Shown: positions 39,089 to 47,309 of the stretch, one piece after another | Numbering within the stretch: position 1 is the stretch's first letter | Layout: each line of letters begins with the position of its first letter | Assembly (NCBI RefSeq): GCF_963378085.1 | Contig: NZ_OY726395.1 | Span: forward strand, 4,464,001-4,528,000 | Reading direction: 5' to 3' | Source: Mycolicibacterium sp. MU0050 | GTDB taxonomy: Bacteria > Actinomycetota > Actinomycetes > Mycobacteriales > Mycobacteriaceae | DNA length: 64,000 nucleotides | Made by a program: the position numbers and the translations under genes | Notes under the pieces: model-generated | The model's database searches: none | The model's input: the letters and a program-made list of their open reading frames with translations, nothing else | Told to the model about the DNA's origin: nothing

Positions 39089-40038
39089 GTGCGCACCGAC
39101 TCCCACACCTGCCGCAGTGTCGCGGCCGAGGCCTGAAGGCCGCCCAATTCGGCTGCGGAGAGCGGGATTTCGAGCACCCGGCCCGCTCCGCTGCCGGTGA
39201 CCACGGTCGGCAACGACAGGCAGACGTCGTCGAGTCCGTAGGCCCCCTGTTGCAGGGTGGACACCGGCAGCACCCGGTGCTGGTCGCCGATGATCGCCTC
39301 GATGATCCGCGCGGTCGACAACCCGATGGCCAGGTTGGTCGCGCCCTTGCCCTCGATGATCTCGTAGGCCGCGTTGATGACGTCCCGGGTGATCTGCCGC
39401 TGCGACGCCTCGTCGAACACCCGCGCGTCGTCGCAGGTGAAGTGGGCCGCGGGCACCCCGCCGATCGACACGCTGGACCACAACGCGATCTCCGAGTCAC
39501 CGTGCTCGCCGACGATGTAGCCGTGGACGTTGGCCACCGAGAGATCCGCACGCTGGGCGATGAGGTAGCGAAAACGGCTGGAATCCAACACCGTTCCGGT
39601 TCCGAAGAGGTGACCGGGGGGCGCGTCGACGGCCTTGGCCGCGGCGTAGGTGACGACGTCGACGGGGTTGGTGACGAACACGATGATCGCGTCCGGGGAG
39701 TGCTCGAGCAGTTGCGGAGTGAGTTGCTCGGCCATCGCGACGTTGGTGGCCGCCAGCTCGAGCCGAGTCTGCCCGGGCTTCTGCTTGGCGCCGGCGGTCA
39801 CGACGACGATCTCCGAGCCGGCCGTCACCGCGATGTCGTCGGAGCCGTCGACCGGGCAGTGCGGCACGAACTGCGAGCCGTGGTTGAGGTCGAGCACCTC
39901 GGCGCGCACCTTCTTGGCCGCGACGTCGTAGAGCGCGAGCGCGCCGGCCGAACCGCGGATCAGGCATGCATAGGCGATGGCGGTGCCGACACTGCCCAAC
40001 CCGACGATGGAGACCTTGTCGCTGCGTTGCACGATCAC
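39085..40038 (-). CDS. ldh: L-lactate dehydrogenase
   Basis: A 317-residue NAD-dependent enzyme reducing pyruvate to lactate. The Rossmann motif is VSIVGLGSVGTAIAYA. The substrate-specificity loop reads KPGQTR, with Gln as expected for lactate rather than malate dehydrogenase. Then follow VTNPVDVVTY, GTGTVLDSSRFRYLIA and the catalytic histidine in GEHGDSE. M. tuberculosis lacks a classical Ldh in this neighbourhood as far as I recall, so its presence here is a species feature. The ATG is at 40038. Confidence 0.93.
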   Translation of the reverse strand: MIVQRSDKVSIVGLGSVGTAIAYACLIRGSAGALALYDVAAKKVRAEVLDLNHGSQFVPHCPVDGSDDIAVTAGSEIVVVTAGAKQKPGQTRLELAATNVAMAEQLTPQLLEHSPDAIIVFVTNPVDVVTYAAAKAVDAPPGHLFGTGTVLDSSRFRYLIAQRADLSVANVHGYIVGEHGDSEIALWSSVSIGGVPAAHFTCDDARVFDEASQRQITRDVINAAYEIIEGKGATNLAIGLSTARIIEAIIGDQHRVLPVSTLQQGAYGLDDVCLSLPTVVTGSGAGRVLEIPLSAAELGGLQASAATLRQVWESVRT

Positions 40039-40090
40039 CCGACCATCATCGCGGACGTGGCGCGATGTGGCCGGGTGATGCGCGGGGTGA

Positions 40091-40873
40091 CTACTTCGGT
40101 GGCATCCGGATGCCGCCGTCGACGCGGACGACCTCGGCGTTCATGTACGAGTTGGTGATCAGCTCGATCACCATCGAGGCCAGCTCCTCGGGCTTGCCGA
40201 GGCGGTGCGGGAACAGCACCGATTCGCCGAGCTTGGCCTTGAACGCCTCCGAGCCCTCGCCCTCTCCGTAGATCGGGGTGTCGATCAGGCCGGGCGCGAC
40301 GGTGTTGACGCGGACGCCGACGGCGGCCAGGTCGCGGGCGACCGGCAGGGTCAGGCCCACGACGCCGCCCTTGGACGACGAGTAGGCGGCCTGGCCGATC
40401 TGGCCGTCGAACGCGGCGACGCTGGTCATGTTGACGATGGCGCCGCGCTCACCGGTGTCGGTGGGGTCGAGCCGGCTCATCGCGGTGGCGGCCAGCCGGA
40501 TGCAGTCGAACGTGCCGACCAGGTTGATGGCCAGCACCTTCTTGTAGGCGTCCAGGTTGTGCGCCGAGGCGAACTCCCCGTCCTTGCCGATGGTGCGTTG
40601 CGCCCAGCCGATGCCGGCCGAGTTCACCAGGGCACGCAGCGGGCCCAGGTCGACGGCGGTGTTGACCGCGTCCTCGATCTGCTCGGTGCTGGTGACGTCG
40701 ACGGAGACGAACGCCCCGCCGATCTCCTGCGCGAGCTCCTGCCCGCGGTCTGCCTGCAGGTCGGCGATGACGACCCTGGCTCCCTTGGCGGCCAGCTGGC
40801 GGGCCGTAGCCGCACCGATGCCGGACGCTCCACCTGTGACGATTGCGCTGGTTCCATTGATATCCACGGCCAC
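40091..40873 (-). CDS. short-chain dehydrogenase (3-hydroxyacyl-CoA dehydrogenase type 2-like)
   Basis: A 260-residue classical SDR. The cofactor motif is TGGASGIGAATA, the Asp after strand 2 (VVIADLQ) indicates NAD(H), then NSAGIGWA, and the catalytic Ser-Tyr-Lys in NMTSVAAFDGQIGQAAYSSSK. The pattern of the C-terminal half (APGLIDTPIYGEG, VLFPHRLGKPEELA) is close to HSD17B10-type enzymes acting on 3-hydroxyacyl-CoA in fatty-acid or branched-chain degradation. The start is GTG 40873, with GTG 40867 as an alternative. It diverges from pirin. Confidence 0.88.
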   Translation of the reverse strand: MAVDINGTSAIVTGGASGIGAATARQLAAKGARVVIADLQADRGQELAQEIGGAFVSVDVTSTEQIEDAVNTAVDLGPLRALVNSAGIGWAQRTIGKDGEFASAHNLDAYKKVLAINLVGTFDCIRLAATAMSRLDPTDTGERGAIVNMTSVAAFDGQIGQAAYSSSKGGVVGLTLPVARDLAAVGVRVNTVAPGLIDTPIYGEGEGSEAFKAKLGESVLFPHRLGKPEELASMVIELITNSYMNAEVVRVDGGIRMPPK

Positions 40874-40941
40874 AGACTACGACCGCAGCCACCCCGGTCG
40901 GCCTGGGTACCCTGAACGCCAAGCCCGAGGAGTGATTTTTG

Positions 40942-41697
40942 ATGACCGCACCCGCGATCGACATCCGGCGTGCCGACGATCGTTTCCAGACCGCCATCGA
41001 CTGGCTGGACTCCAGGCATTCGTTCTCGTTCGGCCAGCACTACGACCCGGCCAACACCCATCACGGTCTCCTGCTGGTCAACAACCACGACGTCGTCACC
41101 CCGGGGCAGGGTTTCGACACCCACCCGCACCGGGACATGGAGATCGTCACCTGGGTGTTGCGCGGGTCGCTGGTGCATCAGGACTCGACCGGCAATTCGG
41201 GTGTCATCTACCCCGGCCTCGCGCAGCGGATGTCGGCCGGCACCGGGATCCAGCATTCGGAGAAGAACGACTCGTGGCGGCTGACGGGTGAAACTCACGA
41301 CGAGCCAGTGCATTTCGTGCAGATGTGGGTGGTTCCCGACGAGTCCGGGGTGGATCCCGGCTATCAGCAACTCGAGATCGACGACGTGCTGCTCACCGGC
41401 CGGTTGGTGACCATCGCCTCCGGCCGTCCCCAACACCGCGACCAGGCCGCGATCGGCATTCGCAACAAGCACGCGGCACTGCACGGTGCGCGGCTGCAGG
41501 CCGGCCAGGCCGTACAGCTACCCGAGGCGCCGTACCTGCACCTGTTCGTCGCGCGGGGATCGGTGACCCTGGAGGACGCGGGCGTCCTGCATACCGGGGA
41601 TGCCGTGCGCTTCACCGCCACCGGCGGTCAGCAGGTGGCCGCGCTGGAATCGGCCGAGATCCTGGTATGGGAGATGCATGCGAGCCTGGCCGCGTAA
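40942..41697 (+). CDS. pirin family protein (Rv0181c-like)
   Basis: A 251-residue bicupin protein. The N-terminal cupin has the metal-binding residues in FDTHPHRDMEIVTWVLRG and a later His/Glu in GTGIQHSEKND, followed by the conserved FVQMWVVPD. Bacterial pirins include quercetinases and redox-sensing proteins; the role here is unknown. The ATG at 40942 has GAGGAG nine bases upstream, better than the TTG at 40939. Its last 20 bases overlap the start of the sugar-dehydrogenase-like gene. Confidence 0.9.
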   Translation: MTAPAIDIRRADDRFQTAIDWLDSRHSFSFGQHYDPANTHHGLLLVNNHDVVTPGQGFDTHPHRDMEIVTWVLRGSLVHQDSTGNSGVIYPGLAQRMSAGTGIQHSEKNDSWRLTGETHDEPVHFVQMWVVPDESGVDPGYQQLEIDDVLLTGRLVTIASGRPQHRDQAAIGIRNKHAALHGARLQAGQAVQLPEAPYLHLFVARGSVTLEDAGVLHTGDAVRFTATGGQQVAALESAEILVWEMHASLAA

Positions 41698-42952
41698 GTG
41701 CTTGGCGGTGCTGGTCGGGGCCGCGTTGGTGGCCGGTTGCGGCGGCCCGCCCCCGCCCGACGAGCCGAGGACCGAGCCGTCGCCGACGGCCGCGCCGACG
41801 CCCCCCGGCCTGGTACCGGTCGCCGTGGCGGTGCCGGAGAACATGCGCCAGCAGCCGTTCAACCAGCCGCGCGAGGCGTTGGTGCCCGAGGGCTGGACGC
41901 TGTCGGTGCACTCCCGGGTGTCGGGCCCCCGGCTGCTGGCCTGGGCGCCCGACGGGGTGCTGCTGGTCTCGGTGCCGTCGACCGGCGAGGTGTTGCGGAT
42001 CGGCCCCGACGGGCAGACGTCGGTGCTGCTGGGCGAACTCACCGAGCCGCACGGCTTGGCGTTCGAGGGTGCGCAGCTCTACGTCGCCGAGAGCAACCAG
42101 GTCTCGGTGTACAGCTACGCCGACGGGCAGGCCACCAATCCGCGGGTGATCGCGCCGGGGCTGCCGGACGGTTCCCTGTCGGACCTGCGGGGCATCTACG
42201 AACACGCGCTGAAGAGCGTGGTGCTCGGCGCCGACGGGTCGGTGTTCTTCTCGATCGGTTCCACGGGCAACATCTCCGCCGAGGACCGCGACGCCACACC
42301 CCCGCGCGCGACCATCATGCGGATCCCGCCCGGCGGTGGGCCCGCCGAGCCGTTCGCGACGGGAGTGCGCAACGGCACGGGCCTGGCCGTCGCCCCTGAC
42401 GGCGGGGTGTGGACGGCGGTCAACGGCCGTGACAACATCCCGGTCCCGGAGACCGGTGAGGTCCGCACCGGGTACGTCAACGACAACCCGCCGGAGGCGC
42501 TGGCGCTGCTGACACCGGGCCGCGAATTGGGTTGGCCGTTCTGCAATCCCGTCGGCGGACCCACCGATCTGGGGTTTTCCGTGGATGCCGACACCAACGC
42601 CGACAGCAGCCGAATGGACTGCGCGGCCTTGCCGCCCATCGAGCGCAGCCTGCCCGCGCACTCGGCACCGCTGGGCATGAACTTCGTCGAGTTGCCCCCG
42701 CCATATGGTCCCGGGGCGCTGATCGGCGTGCACGGCTCGTGGAACCGCACGCCGCCGCGCGCCCCGGAGGTGGCATTCTTCGGTTGGCGGGACGGTGTTC
42801 TGGGGGAGCAGCAGACCCTGGTGGGTGGGTTCCAGTACCCCGACGGCACGCGCTGGGGCCGCCCGGTGGCCGCCGTCGTCGGCCCCGACGGCGCGGTGTA
42901 CATCAGCGACGACTACGCCGACGCTGTGTACCGGCTGGCTCCACCGGCCTAG
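41678..42952 (+). CDS. glucose/sorbosone dehydrogenase-like lipoprotein
   Basis: A 424-residue lipoprotein: lipobox LVAGC with Cys21, a Pro-rich linker, then a six-bladed beta-propeller of the glucose/sorbosone (PQQ-type) dehydrogenase family. Recognisable blades are LLAWAPDGVLLVSVPSTGEVLRI, FFSIGSTGNISAEDRD, TGVRNGTGLAVAPDGGVWTAVNGRD and LIGVHGSWNRTPPRAPEV. The substrate is unknown. The ATG at 41678 overlaps the 3' end of pirin, so the two are coupled. Its final codons (VYRLAPPA) are nearly repeated at 47991-48017, after the accessory cassette. Confidence 0.85.
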   Translation: MRAWPRKCLAVLVGAALVAGCGGPPPPDEPRTEPSPTAAPTPPGLVPVAVAVPENMRQQPFNQPREALVPEGWTLSVHSRVSGPRLLAWAPDGVLLVSVPSTGEVLRIGPDGQTSVLLGELTEPHGLAFEGAQLYVAESNQVSVYSYADGQATNPRVIAPGLPDGSLSDLRGIYEHALKSVVLGADGSVFFSIGSTGNISAEDRDATPPRATIMRIPPGGGPAEPFATGVRNGTGLAVAPDGGVWTAVNGRDNIPVPETGEVRTGYVNDNPPEALALLTPGRELGWPFCNPVGGPTDLGFSVDADTNADSSRMDCAALPPIERSLPAHSAPLGMNFVELPPPYGPGALIGVHGSWNRTPPRAPEVAFFGWRDGVLGEQQTLVGGFQYPDGTRWGRPVAAVVGPDGAVYISDDYADAVYRLAPPA

Positions 42953-42983
42953 TTCTGCGGGACAGCTCATTGCGCCTTTGATC

Positions 42984-43166
42984 ACCCGTTGTTTCATGAA
43001 CTTCGAGGGACAGATCACCGTGCGTCGGCTGCTCGACCGCATGAGCGAGATTCGGATCGATGAGTCGTTCCACGGCCCGGCCGACCAGCGGAACTACGTC
43101 TACGATCCGGCCTTCCTGCTTCGTGCCCTTTCCGAGCTACACATCGAGTTCGACCGCGCCGCGTAG
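42984..43166 (+). pseudogene. C-terminal remnant of a cytochrome P450 gene
   Basis: About 60 codons read FEGQITVRRLLDRMSEIRID and end ALSELHIEFD, which matches the last helix-to-end region of bacterial cytochrome P450s (helix L after the haem-cysteine loop, then the terminal beta region). The haem ligand and everything upstream are missing. An ATG at 42996 makes a 56-residue open frame, but no independent function is likely. It marks a deletion or recombination junction just after the sugar-dehydrogenase gene. Confidence 0.6.
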
Positions 43167-43280
43167 CTCCAACCCCTCACTCGATATCAACGACAAAGGT
43201 TGCAACAGATGACGTTTCAGGCGGTGATACTCGCGGGCCGCGATTCGTTGCCGCACCGCCCGGGCAACCCCGGCGCGCTG

Positions 43281-44741
43281 CTAGCCCAAGCCGATGCGGA
43301 TGTTCTTGACCTGCAGGAACTCCTGCAGCCCTTCCAAGCCGCCGGTGCGACCGGCACCGCTGTGCTTGTAGCCGCCGTACGGCCCCTGGGGAGATATCCG
43401 ACTGCCCTGGTTGATCCACACCGAACCGGACTCCAACTGCCGGGCCACGGTGTGGGCTCTGTTGAGATCGTGGGTGTGCACGAAGGCGTTCAGACCGTAT
43501 GAGGTGTCGTTGGCGATGCGCACGGCCTCGGCATCGTCGCTGAAGGGGATCACCGAGACCACCGGCCCGAACGTCTCGGTTTGGGCCAGCACGGAGCGGT
43601 TGTCGACGTTGCCCAGCACCGTGGGCGCCAGATAATACCCTTTCGCGAGTGCGCCTTCGGTGATTCGATGCCCGCCGGTAAGTAGCTCACCGGCTCCCTC
43701 GGCGACAGCCTGGTCCACCGCTGCGTGGATACGTTCCAGGGCCGCACCAGAGATCACCGGACCGAAACCGGTTGTCGGATCAAGTGGATCGCCCACGCGC
43801 GCCGCACCGACGACGTCCAGGAACCGCTCGAGGAAAGCGTCGTATACATCGTTGTGCACCAGGATGCGACTCGCACACGCGCAGCTCTGACCGGCCTGCA
43901 TCAGCGGGCCCTGGTGCGCCGACCGCGCCGCGGCAACGTCCAGGTCGGCGTCGGCGAAGATGAGGTTGGCCGACTTCCCGCCGAGCTCGGTCACCACCGG
44001 GGTCAGATTCTCGGTGGCTGCCCTGAGCACGGCGCGGGCGGTCTGCCCACCACCGGTGAAATGAATCTTGCCGATTCCGGGGTGCCGCACCAATGCCTCC
44101 CCACCGGCGGCGGCGGCAGGCACGACGTTTACCAGCCCCGGCGGCAGGCCCGCTTCCAGACACAATTCGCCAAGGCGCAGTGCCGCCAGCGGCGCCACCT
44201 CAGATGGCTTGAACACCACCGCATTCCCAGCGGCCAGCGCCGGTGCCACACACGATGCGGCGACCACCAGAGAGCCGTTCCACGGGGCGATGACCCCCAC
44301 GACGCCATAGGGTTCGCGCTCGATGAAGTTCAGATCGGGACTGCCGCTGACCGGTGTGCTGGATCCGAGCGGCTTGTCGACATAACCGGCAAAGTGGCGC
44401 AGGAACTGTTCGACCATGATGGCATTGCCCGCATACGAGATCGGTACGCCGTAGTCGTGGGTGTTCAGTTCGGCCAGTTCGCCGAGATGGCCGTGTACCA
44501 CGTCGGCGAGGTCGATCAGCAGATCACGGCGGCGGTCCACCGTCAGCGCCGACCATTCACGTTGCGCATCGCGGGCCGCCGCGACCGCGCGATCCACCTC
44601 TTCGGCCCCGGCCAACGCCACCGTGGCGTTGGTTTCGCCCGTGCCGGGATAGATGTGTGAATAGTGGTCGACCGATGTCGAGGTGATCCGGTCCGACCCA
44701 ATCAGCAAGCCGGCGATCGAATCCGGGAGAGCCGAGGTCAT
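43281..44741 (-). CDS. NAD(P)-dependent aldehyde dehydrogenase
   Basis: A 486-residue member of the ALDH superfamily that oxidises aldehydes to acids. It has VIAPWNGSLVVAASCVAPALAAGN, the cofactor-site Lys in VFKPSEVAP, the general-base Glu in VVTELGGKSANLIF, the catalytic Cys in QAGQSCACASRI, and ETFGPVVSVIPF near the end. It ends YKHSGAGRTGGLEGLQEFL, as typical of the family. The ATG at 44741 overlaps the stop of the upstream CMD gene. It is the last gene of a four-gene catabolic unit repressed, by inference, by the divergent TetR. Confidence 0.93.
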   Translation of the reverse strand: MTSALPDSIAGLLIGSDRITSTSVDHYSHIYPGTGETNATVALAGAEEVDRAVAAARDAQREWSALTVDRRRDLLIDLADVVHGHLGELAELNTHDYGVPISYAGNAIMVEQFLRHFAGYVDKPLGSSTPVSGSPDLNFIEREPYGVVGVIAPWNGSLVVAASCVAPALAAGNAVVFKPSEVAPLAALRLGELCLEAGLPPGLVNVVPAAAAGGEALVRHPGIGKIHFTGGGQTARAVLRAATENLTPVVTELGGKSANLIFADADLDVAAARSAHQGPLMQAGQSCACASRILVHNDVYDAFLERFLDVVGAARVGDPLDPTTGFGPVISGAALERIHAAVDQAVAEGAGELLTGGHRITEGALAKGYYLAPTVLGNVDNRSVLAQTETFGPVVSVIPFSDDAEAVRIANDTSYGLNAFVHTHDLNRAHTVARQLESGSVWINQGSRISPQGPYGGYKHSGAGRTGGLEGLQEFLQVKNIRIGLG

Positions 44742-45550
44742 GAGATGACCGTCGCCTCATCGGCCCACTCTTGGGTTACCCGTTGCTTCTGCTCACCGAT
44801 GACCTGGTTCAGGTGCGAGCCCTTGGGCCAGCCATAGTGCGCGGCGAAATGCAAGGCCAATTCGTCCATTTCGGAAAAGGACAGGTCTTTGCTCTTCAAC
44901 GCAGCGTAGACATGACTCAGGATCGGGTACGGGGCGTCCTGGAATGCGACACAGGCGACGGTGATCAGGCGTCGCTCCTTCATACCCAGCCCCGGCCGAA
45001 GCCACATCTCGCCGAACACGAAGTTCAAGATCCCCGCTCCCTGAAACGGGTTGTCCCGGATGGGCGCGAAGGGCAGGCAGTTGATGTCCTTGAACGACTG
45101 CTCCCCTACGGCCAGCCGAGCCTCCGGGTCGCTTGGCGTGGCCAAGGGCAACAGAGGCTCCGGTGAGGGCACCGGCAGGCCCCGCTCGCTGTGGATGCGC
45201 GCCCATTCTTCGTCGACGACCTGGTTGAAGCGTGACGCCTTGGGCCATCCTCCGTACACCGCGAAATGCAGTACCGTTTCCTGCATCTCGGCGATGGTGA
45301 CGTCACCGCTGTTGAGCGCGGCATATACGTGGTCGCGCAGCGGGCCCTCAGCATCGGCCGCCGCCGCGCACGGCAAGGTGACGAACCGGCGTTCGCGACG
45401 AGTCAACCCGGACCGCTGCCACACCTCTGCAAACACGAAGTCGAGCAGATGCATGGTCGTCGGAGACTCATCCGACGGTGCCGTCACAGTCATGATCTCT
45501 GCGTAGGCGCGGCGGCCACGCTCGAGTCGTTCGGGAGAGTAGGTGGTCAC
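44738..45550 (-). CDS. protein with two carboxymuconolactone-decarboxylase-like domains
   Basis: A 270-residue protein built from two tandem CMD/AhpD-like helical domains, about residues 30-120 and 160-255. Each contains similar signatures: GLTRRERRFVTLPCAAA / LGMKERRLITVACVAF, then DHVYAALNSGDVTIAEMQE / SHVYAALKSKDLSFSEMDE, then HFAVYGGWPKASRFNQV / HFAAHYGWPKGSHLNQV. The domains have Cys at one conserved position, but no CxxC pair is visible. Such proteins decarboxylate lactones or hydrolyse ring intermediates in aromatic or terpenoid breakdown. The start is a GTG at 45550. Confidence 0.85.
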   Translation of the reverse strand: MTTYSPERLERGRRAYAEIMTVTAPSDESPTTMHLLDFVFAEVWQRSGLTRRERRFVTLPCAAAADAEGPLRDHVYAALNSGDVTIAEMQETVLHFAVYGGWPKASRFNQVVDEEWARIHSERGLPVPSPEPLLPLATPSDPEARLAVGEQSFKDINCLPFAPIRDNPFQGAGILNFVFGEMWLRPGLGMKERRLITVACVAFQDAPYPILSHVYAALKSKDLSFSEMDELALHFAAHYGWPKGSHLNQVIGEQKQRVTQEWADEATVIS

Positions 45551-45586
45551 GTCAAGCTCTTTTCATCAGATTGTTGTTGTTCGAAG

Positions 45587-46390
45587 TCAACGGATGCTGA
45601 CGCCGGCATCGACCTTGAGTTCGAGGCCGGTGACATGGCGGGCCTCGTCAGACACGAGGTAGAGCACCGCGTTGCTGATGTCGACGGCCTCCGTCATCAC
45701 GATCGGCAGCGCGTTCTGGAAGATCGGGCCCAAATCGGCACGCTTGTCGTGCAGCAGCGTGTGCAATGTCTCTGGCTGCATACCGGTGGCCACTCCGGTG
45801 GGCAGCACCGTATTAACCCGGATATTCACCGCCGCAAGCTCATTGGCCAACGCCCTACTCATCCCGATGACACCGAACTTGGACGCGGTGTACGGGGTGT
45901 GCAGCGGAGAGCCCTTGATCGCGGCCGCCGAGCTGATGTTGATCAGGCTGCCGCCGCGCTCGAGCAAGTGCGGTATGGCCGACCGGCAGGTGTTCCAGGT
46001 GCCGATCAGGTTGACATCGACCACGGCACGCCACTGCTCCGCCGTGGTGGTGTCCCAGGTTCCCCCGGTCAGCACCCCGGCGTTGGCCACGGAGGCATCC
46101 AGGCCTCCCAACTCCTCCACCCCCTGGTCCACCGCCGTCCGAAGATCTTCCTCATCACGTACGTCGACTACTTTCGTAACGGCGCGCCGCCCCAACGCTT
46201 CGACCAGGCGTGCGGTCTCTGCGAGTTCGTCGGCAGCAGCGAGCGGATATTCGATCATTGGGACGGACTCACAGATGTCGACCAGGATGAGGTCGGCGCC
46301 CTCCTCGGCCAGCCGTACTGCGTGACTCCGCCCCATACCGCGCGCCGCCCCGGTGATCAGGACCCGTTTACCCTCGACGCGCCCTCTCAT
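45587..46390 (-). CDS. mycofactocin-type SDR family oxidoreductase
   Basis: A 267-residue SDR with cofactor motif TGAARGMGRSHAVRLAEEGAD and VDICE as the NAD-binding acidic residue. An insertion (PMIEYPLAAADELAETARLVE) follows that is characteristic of the mycofactocin-coupled subfamily (TIGR03971 type). Catalytic residues are in NISSAAAIKG and YTASKFG. Members bind NAD tightly and pass electrons to mycofactocin while oxidising alcohols. Its start overlaps the stop of the next SDR (ATGA). The substrate is probably an alcohol feeding the aldehyde dehydrogenase. Confidence 0.88.
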   Translation of the reverse strand: MRGRVEGKRVLITGAARGMGRSHAVRLAEEGADLILVDICESVPMIEYPLAAADELAETARLVEALGRRAVTKVVDVRDEEDLRTAVDQGVEELGGLDASVANAGVLTGGTWDTTTAEQWRAVVDVNLIGTWNTCRSAIPHLLERGGSLINISSAAAIKGSPLHTPYTASKFGVIGMSRALANELAAVNIRVNTVLPTGVATGMQPETLHTLLHDKRADLGPIFQNALPIVMTEAVDISNAVLYLVSDEARHVTGLELKVDAGVSIR

Positions 46391-47217
46391 AGCTTGTTGC
46401 AGAAGCCGGCATCAACGGGGAAGGTCACACCGGTGATGTATTTGCCCTCATCAGAGACCAGGAACGCGACCGCGGCGCTGATGTCTTCGGGTTCGAGCAT
46501 CGAGACCGGCATCGGGTTCTGCAAATGCGGGCCGCCGTCGGGGTAGTGCTCCAGGAACGCCGTCATGGCGGGGTTGGTTGCCATCATGGTGTTGACCGCC
46601 GTCGGATGCACGGTATTGACTCGGATGCTGTGGGGTGCCAGAGCATTGGCCAAAGTGCGCATCAGCCCGACGATGCCGTGTTTGGACGCGGCGTATCCCA
46701 ATCCACCGCCCTGCATACCGCCGAAGCCCACCAGCCCGGAGGTCGAGCTTGTGAACACGATGGACCCGCCGCGCTTACCGTCGATCAGGTGCGGCATCGC
46801 GGCTCTGGCGGTGTGGAAGGACCCGACCAGATTCACGTCAACCACGTCGGTCCACATCTGGAGCTCCTCCTCGATCGTCAGCTCGCGGAATCCCATCGCC
46901 GCAATACCCGCGTTGGCACAAACGATGTCCAACCGCCCGAAGTGGTCGACCCCCGCATCCAGCGCCGACTTGAGCGCTTGGAAGTCACGGACATCAGCCA
47001 CCGAACCCAACATCTTGCCGCCCGCCCCCTCCACTAAGGCGATCGTTTCGTCGAGCTCGGCGCGCGAGGCCATCGGATATCCGTTGGACTCGATGTCAGC
47101 GCAGATGTCCACGCCAATGATGTTGGCGCCGTTGGAGGCGAGCCGGACGGCATGACTGCGCCCTTGCCCGCGACCGACACCGGTGACAAATGCGACCTTG
47201 CCGTCTAGAGAACCCAT
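46387..47217 (-). CDS. mycofactocin-type SDR family oxidoreductase, first gene of the cassette
   Basis: A 276-residue SDR, paralogue of the next gene. It has TGVGRGQGRSHAVRLASNGAN, VDICADIESNGYPMASRAELDETIALVE (the mycofactocin-type insertion), ANAGIAAMGFRE and the catalytic YAASKHGIVG. The start is taken as the second ATG of a pair (47217), which gives a better distance from GAGGA; 47220 is equally in frame. Transcription begins in the 92-base gap shared with the TetR gene, where operator half-sites are seen. Confidence 0.88.
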   Translation of the reverse strand: MGSLDGKVAFVTGVGRGQGRSHAVRLASNGANIIGVDICADIESNGYPMASRAELDETIALVEGAGGKMLGSVADVRDFQALKSALDAGVDHFGRLDIVCANAGIAAMGFRELTIEEELQMWTDVVDVNLVGSFHTARAAMPHLIDGKRGGSIVFTSSTSGLVGFGGMQGGGLGYAASKHGIVGLMRTLANALAPHSIRVNTVHPTAVNTMMATNPAMTAFLEHYPDGGPHLQNPMPVSMLEPEDISAAVAFLVSDEGKYITGVTFPVDAGFCNKL

Positions 47218-47251
47218 CATTCCTCGCTTCGTTGCGCATGCCACGACATTC

Positions 47252-47282
47252 CGAGTAACTGCGTTACTCGGGTTAGAGTAAC
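47252..47282. promoter_or_regulatory. three-half-site operator between SDR cassette and TetR gene
   Basis: Half-site GAGTAAC occurs at 47253-47259 and 47276-47282, and its complement GTTACTC at 47263-47269. This makes two overlapping palindromes, CGAGTAAC-N3-GTTACTCG and GTTACTC-N6-GAGTAAC. The array sits in the middle of the divergent intergenic region and is the obvious binding site for the adjacent TetR protein. Confidence 0.75.
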
Positions 47283-47309
47283 CACGTTTTCCGCAGAAGG
47301 GCAAGGGCG

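Noticed and set aside
43200..43502. Short plus-strand frame beginning MTFQAVILAGR
   Set aside because: It runs antisense into the ALDH gene 3' end and shows no domain; only the first 25 codons are outside that gene.
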